In this document: one piece after another, positions 11,877 to 19,893 of the stretch | Layout of the letters: every line of letters begins with the position of its first letter | How positions within the stretch are numbered: the stretch's first letter is position 1 | Origin: Ferrimonas sediminum | Lineage (GTDB): Bacteria; Pseudomonadota; Gammaproteobacteria; Enterobacterales; Shewanellaceae | DNA length: 64,000 bases | NCBI RefSeq assembly: GCF_900100175.1 | Contig: NZ_FNEM01000007.1 | Location: 62,001 to 126,000 of the forward strand | Direction: 5' to 3' | Notes under the pieces: model-generated | Databases searched by the model: none | Told to the model about the DNA's origin: nothing | What the model saw: only the letters and a program-made list of their open reading frames with translations | Program-made: the position numbers and the translations under genes

Positions 11877-12215
11877 ATGAGCTCCAACACCATTGAAATT
11901 ACGCTACTTGAACGGGTATACACCATCGCCTGCCCACCGGGAGAAGAGGCCACCCTTCAACACGTCAGCCAACTGCTGAATCGTCGTTTCCTGGAGCTGA
12001 AACAACGCAACGCCCTGCTGACCATTGATCAGCTGGCGGTGATGGCGGCCCTGAATCTGACCCACGAACTGCTCGCCTACCAGACCCGTGCCGATGAAGA
12101 GCAAAAGCTCACATCGAAGCGAATTCAAGCACTTGAGAAAACAATTGCACAGGCTTTGTGCGATCGCGCAAAGGACCTGCCGAAATCGGTTGAGTCCGGC
12201 TCCGAGCCACAATAG
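11877..12215 (+). CDS. zapA: Cell division protein ZapA
   Basis: Small Z-ring-associated protein that bundles FtsZ filaments. The 112-aa product has the ZapA N-terminal strand-rich domain (IEITLLERVYTIACPPGEE) and the family sequence RRFLELKQRN followed by the long coiled-coil helix ending in LEKTIAQAL. GGGAACCAGA precedes the ATG. It is followed by 6S RNA and fau, the arrangement found in E. coli. A decayed copy of its 3' end is found at 12449-12490 between two 6S genes. Confidence 0.93.
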   Translation: MSSNTIEITLLERVYTIACPPGEEATLQHVSQLLNRRFLELKQRNALLTIDQLAVMAALNLTHELLAYQTRADEEQKLTSKRIQALEKTIAQALCDRAKDLPKSVESGSEPQ

Positions 12216-12265
12216 ACTGAAGACGTAGGGTTAAGGCACCGCAAGGGGTTTGGCTCTACACTTAT

Positions 12266-12452
12266 TGAGCTCCCTGTGGTGTTCGCCAGTAGGTTATGTC
12301 CCTGGCCGATGCTTACAAACCAAGGGATCACTGCTCGTTGCTATTGTGCAGGCTCGGCTCGAACCGAGAAGCCTACGGTGACACCAGCGATTCCGCCCTG
12401 AACCTACGGTTCATGGGCTTACGCCTGACAGCGGCATCTACGGGGAAACTCA
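12266..12452 (+). ncRNA. ssrS: 6S RNA, copy 1
   Basis: 6S RNA mimics an open promoter and sequesters sigma-70 RNA polymerase. Landmarks shared with E. coli 6S RNA include TGTTCGCCAG near the 5' end, GTCCCTGGCCGAT, the hairpin GCTCGG...CCGAGAAGCCT, CCTGAACC...GGTTCA.GGG and the closing GCGGCATCT. The outer stem pairs TGAG at 12266 with CTCA at 12449-12452, giving about 187 nt (E. coli 184 nt). Upstream lies TTAAGG..ACCGC and a -10-like TACACT (12257-12262), conserved before copy 2. Location between zapA and fau is canonical. Ends are estimated. Confidence 0.93.
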
Positions 12453-12490
12453 CGCCCAAGCGGATTCAAGTAATTGCACAGGCTAAGTGC
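12449..12490 (+). pseudogene. Decayed fragment of the zapA 3' end between the two 6S RNA genes
   Basis: Matches zapA at about 12109-12155: CTCAC..C.AAGCG.ATTCAAG, then AATTGCACAGGCT and GTGC, with about a dozen bases missing in the middle. It sits directly after the first 6S copy, as zapA sits before that copy. This shows that the 6S duplication was a tandem event whose left edge was inside zapA. Not expected to be translated. Confidence 0.75.
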
Positions 12491-12587
12491 AATGGTGCCT
12501 ATCACCGCAACCGGCGCCTGCTTTCACCGCCAACCCGGCCGGTAAGGCAGGATTAAGGTACCGCCCGGTAGAATGCTCTACAGATAC

Positions 12588-12772
12588 TGAGCTCCCTGTG
12601 ATGTTCGCCAGTAGGTTATGTCCCTGGCCGATGCTTAAGATCCAAGGGATCACTGCTTGTTGCTATTGTGCATGCTCGGCACGCACCGAGAAGCCTACGG
12701 CGATAACAGCGATTCCGCCCTGAACCTACGGTTCACGGGCTTACACCTTACAGCGGCATCTACGGGGAGCAC
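12588..12772 (+). ncRNA. ssrS: 6S RNA, copy 2 (tandem duplicate)
   Basis: Second complete 6S gene 322 bp downstream of the first. By eye it differs from copy 1 at about 14 of 180 positions. Several changes are in loops or bulges (for example the hexaloop between CTCGG and CCGAG), so the secondary structure appears kept. The closing stem is better here (GCTCCC pairing with GGGAGC). The upstream 35 bases align without gaps to those of copy 1, ending in TACAGA, so it probably has its own promoter. A hairpin at 12767-12787 may terminate it. Ends are estimated. Confidence 0.92.
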
Positions 12773-12796
12773 CATCTCCTCGTGCTCTCCTTCTTC
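12767..12796 (+). terminator. Possible terminator after 6S copy 2
   Basis: GAGCAC / GTGCTC stem with a nine-base loop, followed by the pyrimidine-rich TCCTTCTTCC. Weak T-run; it overlaps the 3' closing strand of the 6S RNA. Confidence 0.4.
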
Positions 12797-12852
12797 CAGA
12801 ACCCGTTTTGCGGTAGGGTAACTTTACCCTCGATTCTGTCGAACCCTCTATC

Positions 12853-13446
12853 ATGACCTGTACCGACCCTCGACATACGCTCAGGCAACAGCTGCGCCAG
12901 GCCCGCAGGGCGCTGACCCCAGCCCAGCATCTGAGCGCCGCCGAACAGCTGAGCCAGCGACTGAGCCAGCACCCCCAGATTCAACACGCCAAGGTTATCG
13001 CCCTGTACCTGCCACAGGATGGCGAACCCGACCTGCAGCCCCTGTCCCACCGGCTATGGCAACAGGGAAAAACCCTGGCACTGCCAGTGATGCACCCGTT
13101 CTGCCGGGAGCGGATGCTGTTTCAACGCTACGCCCCCGACACCCGGCTCAAGCCCAATCACTTTGGCATCGCCGAACCCTACTGGAACCAAAGCGAACTG
13201 ATTCTGAAACATCAGATGGAGGTGATGCTGATGCCTCTGGTGGGATTCGACGCACAGGGGCACCGGCTGGGGATGGGCGGAGGCTTTTACGATCGCTTTC
13301 TCGCCGGCCCCAACCGGCCCTGCCATCTGATCGGCATCGCCCACCAATGCCAGCAAGTCTCGGCACTCCCCCCTCAGCCGTGGGACATCGACATCGACGC
13401 CATCGCCACCCCGGAACAGTGGATAGAGTGTCGGCCCAACCCGTAG
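12853..13446 (+). CDS. fau: 5-formyltetrahydrofolate cyclo-ligase
   Basis: ATP-dependent conversion of 5-formyl-THF to 5,10-methenyl-THF (the E. coli gene is ygfA/fau). The 197-aa protein has the substrate-loop region starting near RQQLRQARRALTPAQ and the family signature GHRLGMGGGFYDRFLA near residue 140. It directly follows 6S RNA as in E. coli and probably shares its transcript by readthrough. Ends one base before the convergent outer-membrane gene. Confidence 0.94.
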   Translation: MTCTDPRHTLRQQLRQARRALTPAQHLSAAEQLSQRLSQHPQIQHAKVIALYLPQDGEPDLQPLSHRLWQQGKTLALPVMHPFCRERMLFQRYAPDTRLKPNHFGIAEPYWNQSELILKHQMEVMLMPLVGFDAQGHRLGMGGGFYDRFLAGPNRPCHLIGIAHQCQQVSALPPQPWDIDIDAIATPEQWIECRPNP

Positions 13447-13447
13447 C

Positions 13448-14482
13448 TCAGAAGTTGTAACTCAGCATCAGGGTCACCAGGTTGGCCTCGGTGGGTTCCC
13501 CTAACGTCTGGGGCGGCAGAGTAAACTGGCCACTGCTGCCATTGCGGGCATCCGCCAGCTGATACTCCAGGTTGACCGACAAGTTAGGCAGCCAGTTATA
13601 GCGGACACCAGCTATGTAGCTGGTGGATTCCAGCCGCTTCCAGGCCTGAGACACCATCACATAGGGTTGCCATGAATCCAGATTCCAGGCGGCGGCCACG
13701 TAAGCGGCTTGCTGCAGCTTATCGCGCTCGAACTCGGCCCACAGTTCCCATTGAACAAACTCATAACGGCCACCGAGGGAGAACACATCCAGGCTATCGG
13801 GCTCATCATCCAACTCGAAATCGGCGTAGAAGTAGGTAAAATTCAGCAGGAAGCGGGCGCCATGCAGTTTAACGCTGACGCCGGTCTGCACCTTGGTTTC
13901 AACCTTCAGTGTCGACGGCCCGAAATCGACCTTCTCGTGGTTATGGCCGCCATAGAAGGGGTGCAGTTGCAGCTCAAGCTCGTCACCCAGGCTGTAGTTG
14001 TACAACAGATCGAGGCCGTTAAAGGAGGTAATGCCCAGCATGGTGCCATACACATCGATGGGGGGACGGGCCCAGGGGTAGCCGTTGCCCACATAGTAGT
14101 ACTCCGAGGCCACAAACAGCGGCAGCCTCAGTCGACCACCTCGGGCCTGCAGATTGTCGGTCAGCTGCCACCCCAGGTAGCCCCACTCAAATTGAGGATC
14201 AGAAAACGTATCCTGTGGCCGTTTCACCACCTGCGCCGACGCCCGCCACGACTCACTGAGCTGAGAGTCCAGCTGTAACCCCACCGTGGTGTCACAATCG
14301 AAGCACCAGTCGTCATCGAAGCGGCGGTGGATGTACAGGGGGGTGGCGTTGTCACTCTTGGCCGCCGACACCGACGCAAACCCCGACAGCACCAGATAGT
14401 CATCCCATAAGGCGATGCCTCCCCAGGCCGGAGCGGCGATCAGTGCCAAGGCCGCCACCAACACAACTCTTGCTGCTCTCAT
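13448..14482 (-). CDS. Predicted outer-membrane beta-barrel protein, porin-like
   Basis: 344-aa protein with a clear Sec signal (cleavage near APAWG) and a body rich in alternating, aromatic beta strands. It ends LVTLMLSYNF, with the C-terminal Phe typical of BAM-assembled barrels. An unusual CFDC pair lies near residue 60. Function not recognised. Its start overlaps the stop of the upstream small binding-protein-like gene by four bases (ATGA), so the two are translationally coupled and may form an uptake or sensing pair with the divergent histidine kinase. Confidence 0.75.
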   Translation of the reverse strand: MRAARVVLVAALALIAAPAWGGIALWDDYLVLSGFASVSAAKSDNATPLYIHRRFDDDWCFDCDTTVGLQLDSQLSESWRASAQVVKRPQDTFSDPQFEWGYLGWQLTDNLQARGGRLRLPLFVASEYYYVGNGYPWARPPIDVYGTMLGITSFNGLDLLYNYSLGDELELQLHPFYGGHNHEKVDFGPSTLKVETKVQTGVSVKLHGARFLLNFTYFYADFELDDEPDSLDVFSLGGRYEFVQWELWAEFERDKLQQAAYVAAAWNLDSWQPYVMVSQAWKRLESTSYIAGVRYNWLPNLSVNLEYQLADARNGSSGQFTLPPQTLGEPTEANLVTLMLSYNF

Positions 14483-14937
14483 CGACCCACTCCCTGTTCG
14501 ATATCGAGAATAATGCGTGCCCCCTGAGGCACCTGTTGCCGTTCCACGTAAGCGATCCCCCTGGGATTTTCAGACAGCCACTGCAATATGGCTTCGGCCG
14601 ACGCCTCCCTGATGGCATCTGGCGGTTGCCCTTTGCCGGAAAAGGCCAATCGCGCCCGGCGGCTGTTGATCTGGGGGATGGATTTATTCAGAAAGGATTT
14701 ATAGAAGGTCTGTTTTTCCGGGCTGCCCTCAGGCCAGTCCACCAGGTCCACCTTGCCAAAGGCATCGATGGATCTCAGCTTGCCCAGATACAACATCTTG
14801 GCTTTGCTTTCACTGATAACCGGCATGGCATCATTGAGGGTAATCAGTACGTAATCGCCGCACAGGCCTACGCCTGGCCACAAAAGTGCCAGAGCAAGCA
14901 GCAGCCCCCCGCCACCGATTGTCCAAGGTGTTTTCAT
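14479..14937 (-). CDS. Small periplasmic PstS-like substrate-binding domain protein
   Basis: 152-aa exported protein: signal peptide up to about GVGLCG, then a segment (VLITLNDAMPVISESKAKML, YLGKLRSIDAFGKVDLVDW) resembling the truncated phosphate-binding-protein-like domains (PBP-like 2) common in Shewanella and Vibrio. It is about half the length of a transporter binding protein and no ABC permease or ATPase is nearby, so a sensing or accessory role is more likely than transport. ATG at 14937 follows AAGGA at nine bases. First gene of a two-gene unit with the beta-barrel gene. Confidence 0.65.
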   Translation of the reverse strand: MKTPWTIGGGGLLLALALLWPGVGLCGDYVLITLNDAMPVISESKAKMLYLGKLRSIDAFGKVDLVDWPEGSPEKQTFYKSFLNKSIPQINSRRARLAFSGKGQPPDAIREASAEAILQWLSENPRGIAYVERQQVPQGARIILDIEQGVGR

Positions 14938-15036
14938 CAACGCCCATCCTTGAGCAGCAAAACTGAGATTAGTTGCTAGGCTTTAGCTAACAGTATAGAA
15001 AGTTCTTCGACTTTTGCTGCTTGAGAAGGGATGCTC

Positions 15037-17736
15037 ATGGCCGTCGGTCTGTCTTTGCGTGCAAAAATCCGCCTATTGGTCGCCATACCGGTCCTGTTCT
15101 GCTCCATCATTTTTGGCCGTTACCTGCTGTGGCAATACCAGGAGCTGCAGAATCTGCAGCAGATTGACGAACGCTATCGGCTGATCTCCGATTTTCAACT
15201 GGGGATGCACACCATGGATCAGTTGCGCCAGCAGCTGATCCTGGCCCCCTCCGTCACTCACATGGCAACCCTGCTCTCCGACGCCCAGCTCGCCAAAACC
15301 CGGCTGGGCGATCCCGCCTTCAGCACCCTATTTGAAACCAGCAGCGGCGACTTCTCGCTGCACCTGGAGGAGCTGGAGATGCTGGTCGGCAGCCTGCCTG
15401 ACCCAAATCAGGGACGGGATAATATCTGGGAGTGGCTGACTCTGGTCAACGACTGGCAAATCGGCAGCCTTAGACGGGTGGAATCGCTACCGGTGGAGGT
15501 GGAGAGCCGGGTGGTTCGTGAAGGGATTCAGGCCTATAACCAGTTGCTGTTTATGCAGGAGTTTGCCCGTCAGGAGCAGGTGATCGTCAATGACGCGCTA
15601 CAGCAGCAACAGCTGCACCCGCTGATGCGTGCCCGGCTGGTTGAGCTGTCGATATTGCAGCAATCGGTGCTGGACAAATACCTGACGGTCTACGCCACCG
15701 ATGCTCAGATCAACCTGTTGCTGGAGACATTCACCGAAGCCGCCTTCACCTCAGGCAACATCCTGAAGCAGCGGCTACTGAATGGCGAATTCAGCGGCGG
15801 CAGTGACCACAGCGCCACCGACAACCGCATGGGTCTGCTCAACCGGGTGCTGGATTCGGTTCACCAGGATATCGCCTCCACGGCCGCCTCGGCGTACGCC
15901 CATAGGCAACAGAATTTCATCATCAACCTCGCCATCCTGGTATCAATGATGGCACTGCTGATACTAATGGCGGCCAGGCTGTCCCGACACCTGAACCGAG
16001 GCATTGAGGTCATCGGTACCACCATGAAAACCGTCGAGGAGAGCCGCGACTACGACACCCGCATTCAGCTGCAGGGCAATGACGAACTGGCCCGGCTCGG
16101 TGCCACTCTCAACCGGTTGATTCAGGAGCGGGGGAGTTTCGAAGCCAGCCTGATCCAGGCCAAAGAGGAAGCCGAGCAGGCCAACCACGCCAAGAGCATC
16201 TTCCTGGCCAACATGTCCCATGAGATCCGCACGCCGCTGAACGGTATCATCGGCATGACCGACATTCTCAGCGCCACCAACATGGACGGTGAGCAGGTCG
16301 AGTACCTCAACACCATCCAGAACTCCTCCCGGGCACTGCAATCCATCATCAACGACGTGCTGGATCTGTCCAAGATCGAAGCTGGCAGCCTGGTGATCTC
16401 CCCCATCAAAACCAAGCTCAGTGAGTTGCTCTACGAAGTGGCCAGCGTCATCGCGCCCAAGGCAATGGAAAAACAGATTCAGTTCGATGTGGATTTGCCA
16501 CCAGACCTGCCCTCTCATGTAATGATCGACGGCCACCGCCTGCGTCAGATCCTGCTCAACCTGCTCTCAAACGCGGTCAAATTCACCAGCGAAGGGGAGG
16601 TGCTGTTGTCCTGTCAAGGGCAGTTGGGAGCCGACAATATGGTGATGCTGACCATGTCGGTCAGCGACACCGGCATCGGCGTCGACTCCGACAAGCTGGA
16701 AGACATATTCCACCCCTTCAGGCAGGAGGACGGCTCCACGACCCGCCAGTTTGGCGGCACCGGGCTAGGTCTGAGCATCTGCCGGCAGCTCACTGAACTG
16801 ATGGGCGGCGAGATCGTCGTCTCCAGCACCAAGGGTGAGGGCAGCTGTTTCAGTGTCCGGATTCCCGCTGAAATCAATGCCAGCCCGGCTCTGTGCGGCA
16901 GCCCCCTGAAGGGAACCAAAGTGCTGCTGCTTGACACCAACCTCAACTCAGCCAAACGCTATACCCGCGAACTCAACACCTGGCAGATGAGTGTCAACTA
17001 CGCCAGTCGTCTGCTGGATGCTGAAACCCTGCTGAAGGATCACGACCATCACCAGTTTGATCTGATGATGGTGCGCTACTCCAGCCTGGGCGACGGGCTG
17101 AATGATCTCAACCGGTTGCTGACCCAGAGCCACCACCCGCTACCGGTTTTGGTGCTTAACGACCTGTCATCCGGGTTGACTCTGGGCCAGATAAAAGCCC
17201 CGACCCAGATGCTGATGACTCCGGTTCGGGGGGAGCGGCTGGCAAAAAACCTGCTGAAGCTACTGGGCCAGGTCAAGCAAACCACCACACAGACACTGAG
17301 GCCGAAACGACGGATCAGCGACGCCCAGGGTCACACCGAGCACAGCCACGATGCCCACAACCAGTTACTGCTGGTGGAAGACAATAAAACCAATCAACGG
17401 GTGGCTGAAATCATTTTAAAAAAAGCTGGTTACCAGGTCACCATTGCCGAAAATGGCCAGATCGCCACCGATATGGTGCTGGAGCGGGAGTTTGACATCA
17501 TTTTGATGGATTGCATGATGCCGGTAATGGACGGTTTTGAGGCGACCCGCCAGATACGCCAGATCGAGGAGAGTCACAAACGCCGCCGCGTCCCCATCAT
17601 CGCCCTCACCGCCAGTGTGCTCGACGACGATGTCCGCGCCTGTTACGACGCAGGAATGGATTATTACGTACCAAAACCATTTGAAAAACAACAACTAATC
17701 GGAGCGATAAGACGACTCAACCCGGCCAATGCATAG
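15037..17736 (+). CDS. NIT-domain hybrid sensor histidine kinase/response regulator
   Basis: Membrane hybrid kinase, 899 aa. TM1 is near residues 9-28 and TM2 near 291-312. The periplasmic part resembles a nitrate/nitrite-sensing (NIT) domain, e.g. RQEQVIVNDALQQQ...SILQQSVLDKYL. HAMP follows, then HisKA with His395 in NMSHEIRTP, a HATPase with GTGLGLSIC, a degenerate receiver (about 620-740) lacking the acceptor Asp, and an intact C-terminal receiver with Asp825 in LMDCMMPVMDG. ATG at 15037 is six bases after GAGAAGGG; ATG at 15031 would abut it. No HPt or output regulator is encoded nearby. Divergent from the binding-protein/barrel pair, which may supply its signal. Confidence 0.88.
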   Translation: MAVGLSLRAKIRLLVAIPVLFCSIIFGRYLLWQYQELQNLQQIDERYRLISDFQLGMHTMDQLRQQLILAPSVTHMATLLSDAQLAKTRLGDPAFSTLFETSSGDFSLHLEELEMLVGSLPDPNQGRDNIWEWLTLVNDWQIGSLRRVESLPVEVESRVVREGIQAYNQLLFMQEFARQEQVIVNDALQQQQLHPLMRARLVELSILQQSVLDKYLTVYATDAQINLLLETFTEAAFTSGNILKQRLLNGEFSGGSDHSATDNRMGLLNRVLDSVHQDIASTAASAYAHRQQNFIINLAILVSMMALLILMAARLSRHLNRGIEVIGTTMKTVEESRDYDTRIQLQGNDELARLGATLNRLIQERGSFEASLIQAKEEAEQANHAKSIFLANMSHEIRTPLNGIIGMTDILSATNMDGEQVEYLNTIQNSSRALQSIINDVLDLSKIEAGSLVISPIKTKLSELLYEVASVIAPKAMEKQIQFDVDLPPDLPSHVMIDGHRLRQILLNLLSNAVKFTSEGEVLLSCQGQLGADNMVMLTMSVSDTGIGVDSDKLEDIFHPFRQEDGSTTRQFGGTGLGLSICRQLTELMGGEIVVSSTKGEGSCFSVRIPAEINASPALCGSPLKGTKVLLLDTNLNSAKRYTRELNTWQMSVNYASRLLDAETLLKDHDHHQFDLMMVRYSSLGDGLNDLNRLLTQSHHPLPVLVLNDLSSGLTLGQIKAPTQMLMTPVRGERLAKNLLKLLGQVKQTTTQTLRPKRRISDAQGHTEHSHDAHNQLLLVEDNKTNQRVAEIILKKAGYQVTIAENGQIATDMVLEREFDIILMDCMMPVMDGFEATRQIRQIEESHKRRRVPIIALTASVLDDDVRACYDAGMDYYVPKPFEKQQLIGAIRRLNPANA

Positions 17737-17765
17737 ACCGATGGCTAAAAAATTAGCCTGCCGGA

Positions 17766-17793
17766 CTTGAAAGCCGCTTCCCCAACCCCATCT
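17766..17793 (+). promoter_or_regulatory. Sigma-32 (heat-shock) promoter of ibpA
   Basis: CTTGAAA (17766-17772), 13-bp spacer, CCCCATCT (17786-17793): essentially the sigma-32 consensus. Transcription would start near 17800, leaving an 80-nt leader before ibpA. Confidence 0.9.
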
Positions 17794-17855
17794 AGTAAGT
17801 GTACCGGGCTGGTGCTCAATGGAGGCCAGCCGAAGGTGCAAACACTCTCTATTTT

Positions 17856-17876
17856 TGTTGCTCAATTGAGGACACA
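17856..17876 (+). promoter_or_regulatory. ROSE-type RNA thermometer hairpin over the ibpA ribosome-binding site
   Basis: TTGCTC (17858-17863) can fold back across a four-base AATT loop onto GAGGA (17868-17872), the Shine-Dalgarno sequence of ibpA. The conserved G of TTGCT faces a G of the SD, the hallmark of ROSE elements, which melt at heat-shock temperature. A further GGCTGG/CCAGCC hairpin lies upstream in the leader. Confidence 0.7.
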
Positions 17877-17880
17877 CAGT

Positions 17881-18321
17881 ATGCGTAGTTTTGATCTTGC
17901 CCCCCTGTACAAATCCGCCATCGGTTTCGAGCGTTTTGCCAAGTTAATGGACGAAGCCCAGCGCAGTGAAAACCAGAATGGCTACCCTCCATACAATATT
18001 GAATTGGTAGAGGAAAACCACTACCGCATCACCATGGCCGTGGCCGGGTTTGCCGACCATGAACTGGCCATCGAAGTCGAAGGTGATACCCTGCGCATCG
18101 ATGGCACCAAGGCCAAAACCGAGCAGAGCCGTCACTTCCTGCACCAAGGCATTGCCGAGCGCAACTTTAAACGCCGCTTCAAACTGGCCGACCACGTTGA
18201 GGTCAGCAACGCCAACATGGAAAATGGCCTGCTGCACGTGGATCTGGTGCGGGAGATTCCCGAAGCGATGAAGCCAAAAAAGATCGCCATCAAGCAGGAA
18301 GGTCGTCTGGTTGACGCCTAA
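17881..18321 (+). CDS. ibpA: Small heat-shock protein, Hsp20/IbpA family
   Basis: 146-aa ATP-independent chaperone that binds aggregating proteins. The N terminus MRSFDLAPLYKSAIGFERF is that of IbpA/IbpB, followed by an alpha-crystallin domain beginning YPPYNIELVEENHYRI and a C-terminal IAIKQE-type tail. The start at 17881 is set by GAGGA nine bases upstream and by homology; in-frame codons further upstream lie in the leader. A sigma-32 promoter and ROSE-like thermometer give transcriptional and translational heat control. Confidence 0.95.
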   Translation: MRSFDLAPLYKSAIGFERFAKLMDEAQRSENQNGYPPYNIELVEENHYRITMAVAGFADHELAIEVEGDTLRIDGTKAKTEQSRHFLHQGIAERNFKRRFKLADHVEVSNANMENGLLHVDLVREIPEAMKPKKIAIKQEGRLVDA

Positions 18322-18331
18322 AGCCTAAGAG

Positions 18332-18363
18332 TATCGGGGCCGTCTCTCCCTGCGGCCCCGATA
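18332..18363 (+). terminator. Strong hairpin after ibpA
   Basis: Eleven-base-pair stem TATCGGGGCCG / CGGCCCCGATA with a ten-base loop, 10 nt after the ibpA stop. It lacks a T-run, so it may act as a 3'-end stabiliser or a weak terminator. Confidence 0.55.
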
Positions 18364-18446
18364 AGAAGGCTCATCCCAGCCCTCGCCATTTGCAACCACA
18401 GCCACAAGTTTCCACCTCAATTCCCCGTTGTCTGTCAGACATCTAT

Positions 18447-18475
18447 TTATCTCTATGCCCTAAGGGAACTATAAT
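18447..18475 (+). promoter_or_regulatory. Likely rpiA promoter
   Basis: Perfect TATAAT (18470-18475) with a weak -35 TTATCT (18447-18452) at 17-bp spacing, 27 nt before the rpiA start codon. Confidence 0.6.
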
Positions 18476-18502
18476 TCGGGCAAACTTCCAGGAGATTGCC
18501 CC

Positions 18503-19159
18503 ATGACACAAGACGAAATGAAAAAGGCCGCAGGCTGGGCCGCGCTTGAATACGTAGAAGATGGCAGCATTGTTGGCGTTGGCACCGGCTCAACCGTCAA
18601 CCACTTCATCGATGCCCTAGCCACCAAAAAATCCAGCATCGAAGGCGCGGTATCCAGCTCCGAAGCCTCCACCGCCAAGATGAAAGCCCTCGGCATTCCA
18701 GTCTTCGACCTCAACAGCGTCGATCAGTTGTCGGTCTATGTCGACGGTGCCGACGAGATCAACCCGCACATGGCGATGATCAAAGGCGGCGGCGCAGCCC
18801 TGACCCGCGAGAAAATCGTGGCCGCCGTGGCAAAAACCTTTGTTTGCATCGCCGATGGCAGCAAACAGGTAGACATCCTCGGCGACTTCCCGCTGCCGGT
18901 GGAGGTGATTCCCATGGCCCGCAGCTACGTCGCCCGTGAAATCGTAAAACTGGGCGGCGACCCTGTGTACCGGGAAGGCGTCATCACCGACAATGGCAAC
19001 ATCATTCTCGATGTGTACAACATGAAGATCATGGAGCCGGCCAAGCTGGAAACCCAGCTGAACGCCATCGTTGGCGTGGTGACCAATGGCCTGTTTGCCG
19101 ACCGTGGAGCCGACGTGCTGCTGCTGGGCACCCCGGAAGGGGTCAAGACCATCAAGTAA
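18503..19159 (+). CDS. rpiA: Ribose-5-phosphate isomerase A
   Basis: Interconverts ribose 5-phosphate and ribulose 5-phosphate in the pentose phosphate pathway. The 218-aa length is standard and the family motifs GTGSTV, DGADEI and [12 protein letters not shown] are all present. AGGAG lies 7 nt upstream of the ATG. In related genomes rpiA and serA are neighbours; here four extra genes (peroxidase, aldehyde dehydrogenase, TetR, DUF2238) separate them. Confidence 0.97.
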   Translation: MTQDEMKKAAGWAALEYVEDGSIVGVGTGSTVNHFIDALATKKSSIEGAVSSSEASTAKMKALGIPVFDLNSVDQLSVYVDGADEINPHMAMIKGGGAALTREKIVAAVAKTFVCIADGSKQVDILGDFPLPVEVIPMARSYVAREIVKLGGDPVYREGVITDNGNIILDVYNMKIMEPAKLETQLNAIVGVVTNGLFADRGADVLLLGTPEGVKTIK

Positions 19160-19252
19160 ACCCAAGCCGGTCACCTTCAGGGTGATCGGCTGCTCCCCCC
19201 TCACCGTAAACGGTTATGGAATCCCGTTTTCAGATCAACAAGGAAGATTGCG

Positions 19253-19801
19253 ATGCGCCCCCTAGTTTGTATTCTGGCTTTGCTTGCCAGCTTCAGCATT
19301 ACTGCCGCCAGCTGCCCGGACTGGCTCAACGTCAGCAAACGCCGCCTGCACGATAAAGAGATGGTCAACCTGTGTGACCTGACTGCCGGAAAGCCGGTAC
19401 TTATCGTCAATACCGCCAGCAACTGCGGTTACACCCCCCAGTTTAATCAGCTGGAGTTCCTGCACAAAAAGTACGCCGATCAGGGGCTGATCGTCATCGG
19501 ATTTCCCTCCGACGATTTCTTTCAGGAGGAGGACGACGAATCCAAAACTGCCGAGGTCTGCTACCGCAACTACGGCGTCAGCTTTACCATGTTGTCGCCC
19601 ATCTCTGTCCGTGGCAGCAGCGCCGATCCCATCTTCAAAGAGCTGGCTCGCCAAGGCGGATCGCCGAAATGGAATTTCTATAAGTACCTGATTAACCCGG
19701 CCGGCCAGGTGGTGGACTACTGGGCCCCGACCACCAAGCCGGACGACGTGAAAATTGTCTCCGAGATTGAGCAGTTGATGCACCCGCAGAACAGCATCTG
19801 A
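19253..19801 (+). CDS. Exported glutathione peroxidase-family protein
   Basis: Thiol peroxidase fold with the catalytic motif NTASNCGYTPQ (Cys58, not selenocysteine), the following FNQLEFLHKKY helix, and the C-terminal PKWNFYKYL segment with the active-site Trp/Asn. Unlike the cytosolic BtuE type, the first 20 residues form a Sec signal peptide ending in TAAS, so it probably acts in the periplasm; the reductant is unknown. 182 aa. Single-gene unit ending in a terminator at 19815-19839. Confidence 0.88.
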   Translation: MRPLVCILALLASFSITAASCPDWLNVSKRRLHDKEMVNLCDLTAGKPVLIVNTASNCGYTPQFNQLEFLHKKYADQGLIVIGFPSDDFFQEEDDESKTAEVCYRNYGVSFTMLSPISVRGSSADPIFKELARQGGSPKWNFYKYLINPAGQVVDYWAPTTKPDDVKIVSEIEQLMHPQNSI

Positions 19802-19814
19802 CACCAAATTGACG

Positions 19815-19839
19815 AGCGCCTTGACGGCGCTTTTCTTTT
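19815..19839 (+). terminator. Rho-independent terminator after the glutathione peroxidase gene
   Basis: GCGCC / GGCGC stem, five-base loop, then TTTTCTTTT. Confidence 0.85.
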
Positions 19840-19852
19840 GGACGATGATCAG

Positions 19853-19870
19853 ACCGACCAATCAGTCGGT
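19853..19870 (+). promoter_or_regulatory. Inverted repeat, candidate operator for the TetR repressor
   Basis: ACCGAC-N6-GTCGGT, perfect 6-bp arms, 23 bp before the aldehyde dehydrogenase start codon and next to a -10-like TATGTT (19874-19879). TetR-family operators commonly have ACCGAC/GTCGGT-type arms, and a TetR gene is the second gene of this operon. Confidence 0.6.
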
Positions 19871-19893
19871 TTCTATGTTATCGAGGAATCCCT

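Noticed and set aside
12266-12772. The two near-identical ~180-bp units as a generic repeat, CRISPR or mobile element
   Set aside because: They match 6S RNA landmarks and position, have no short regular spacers, and no terminal inverted repeats.
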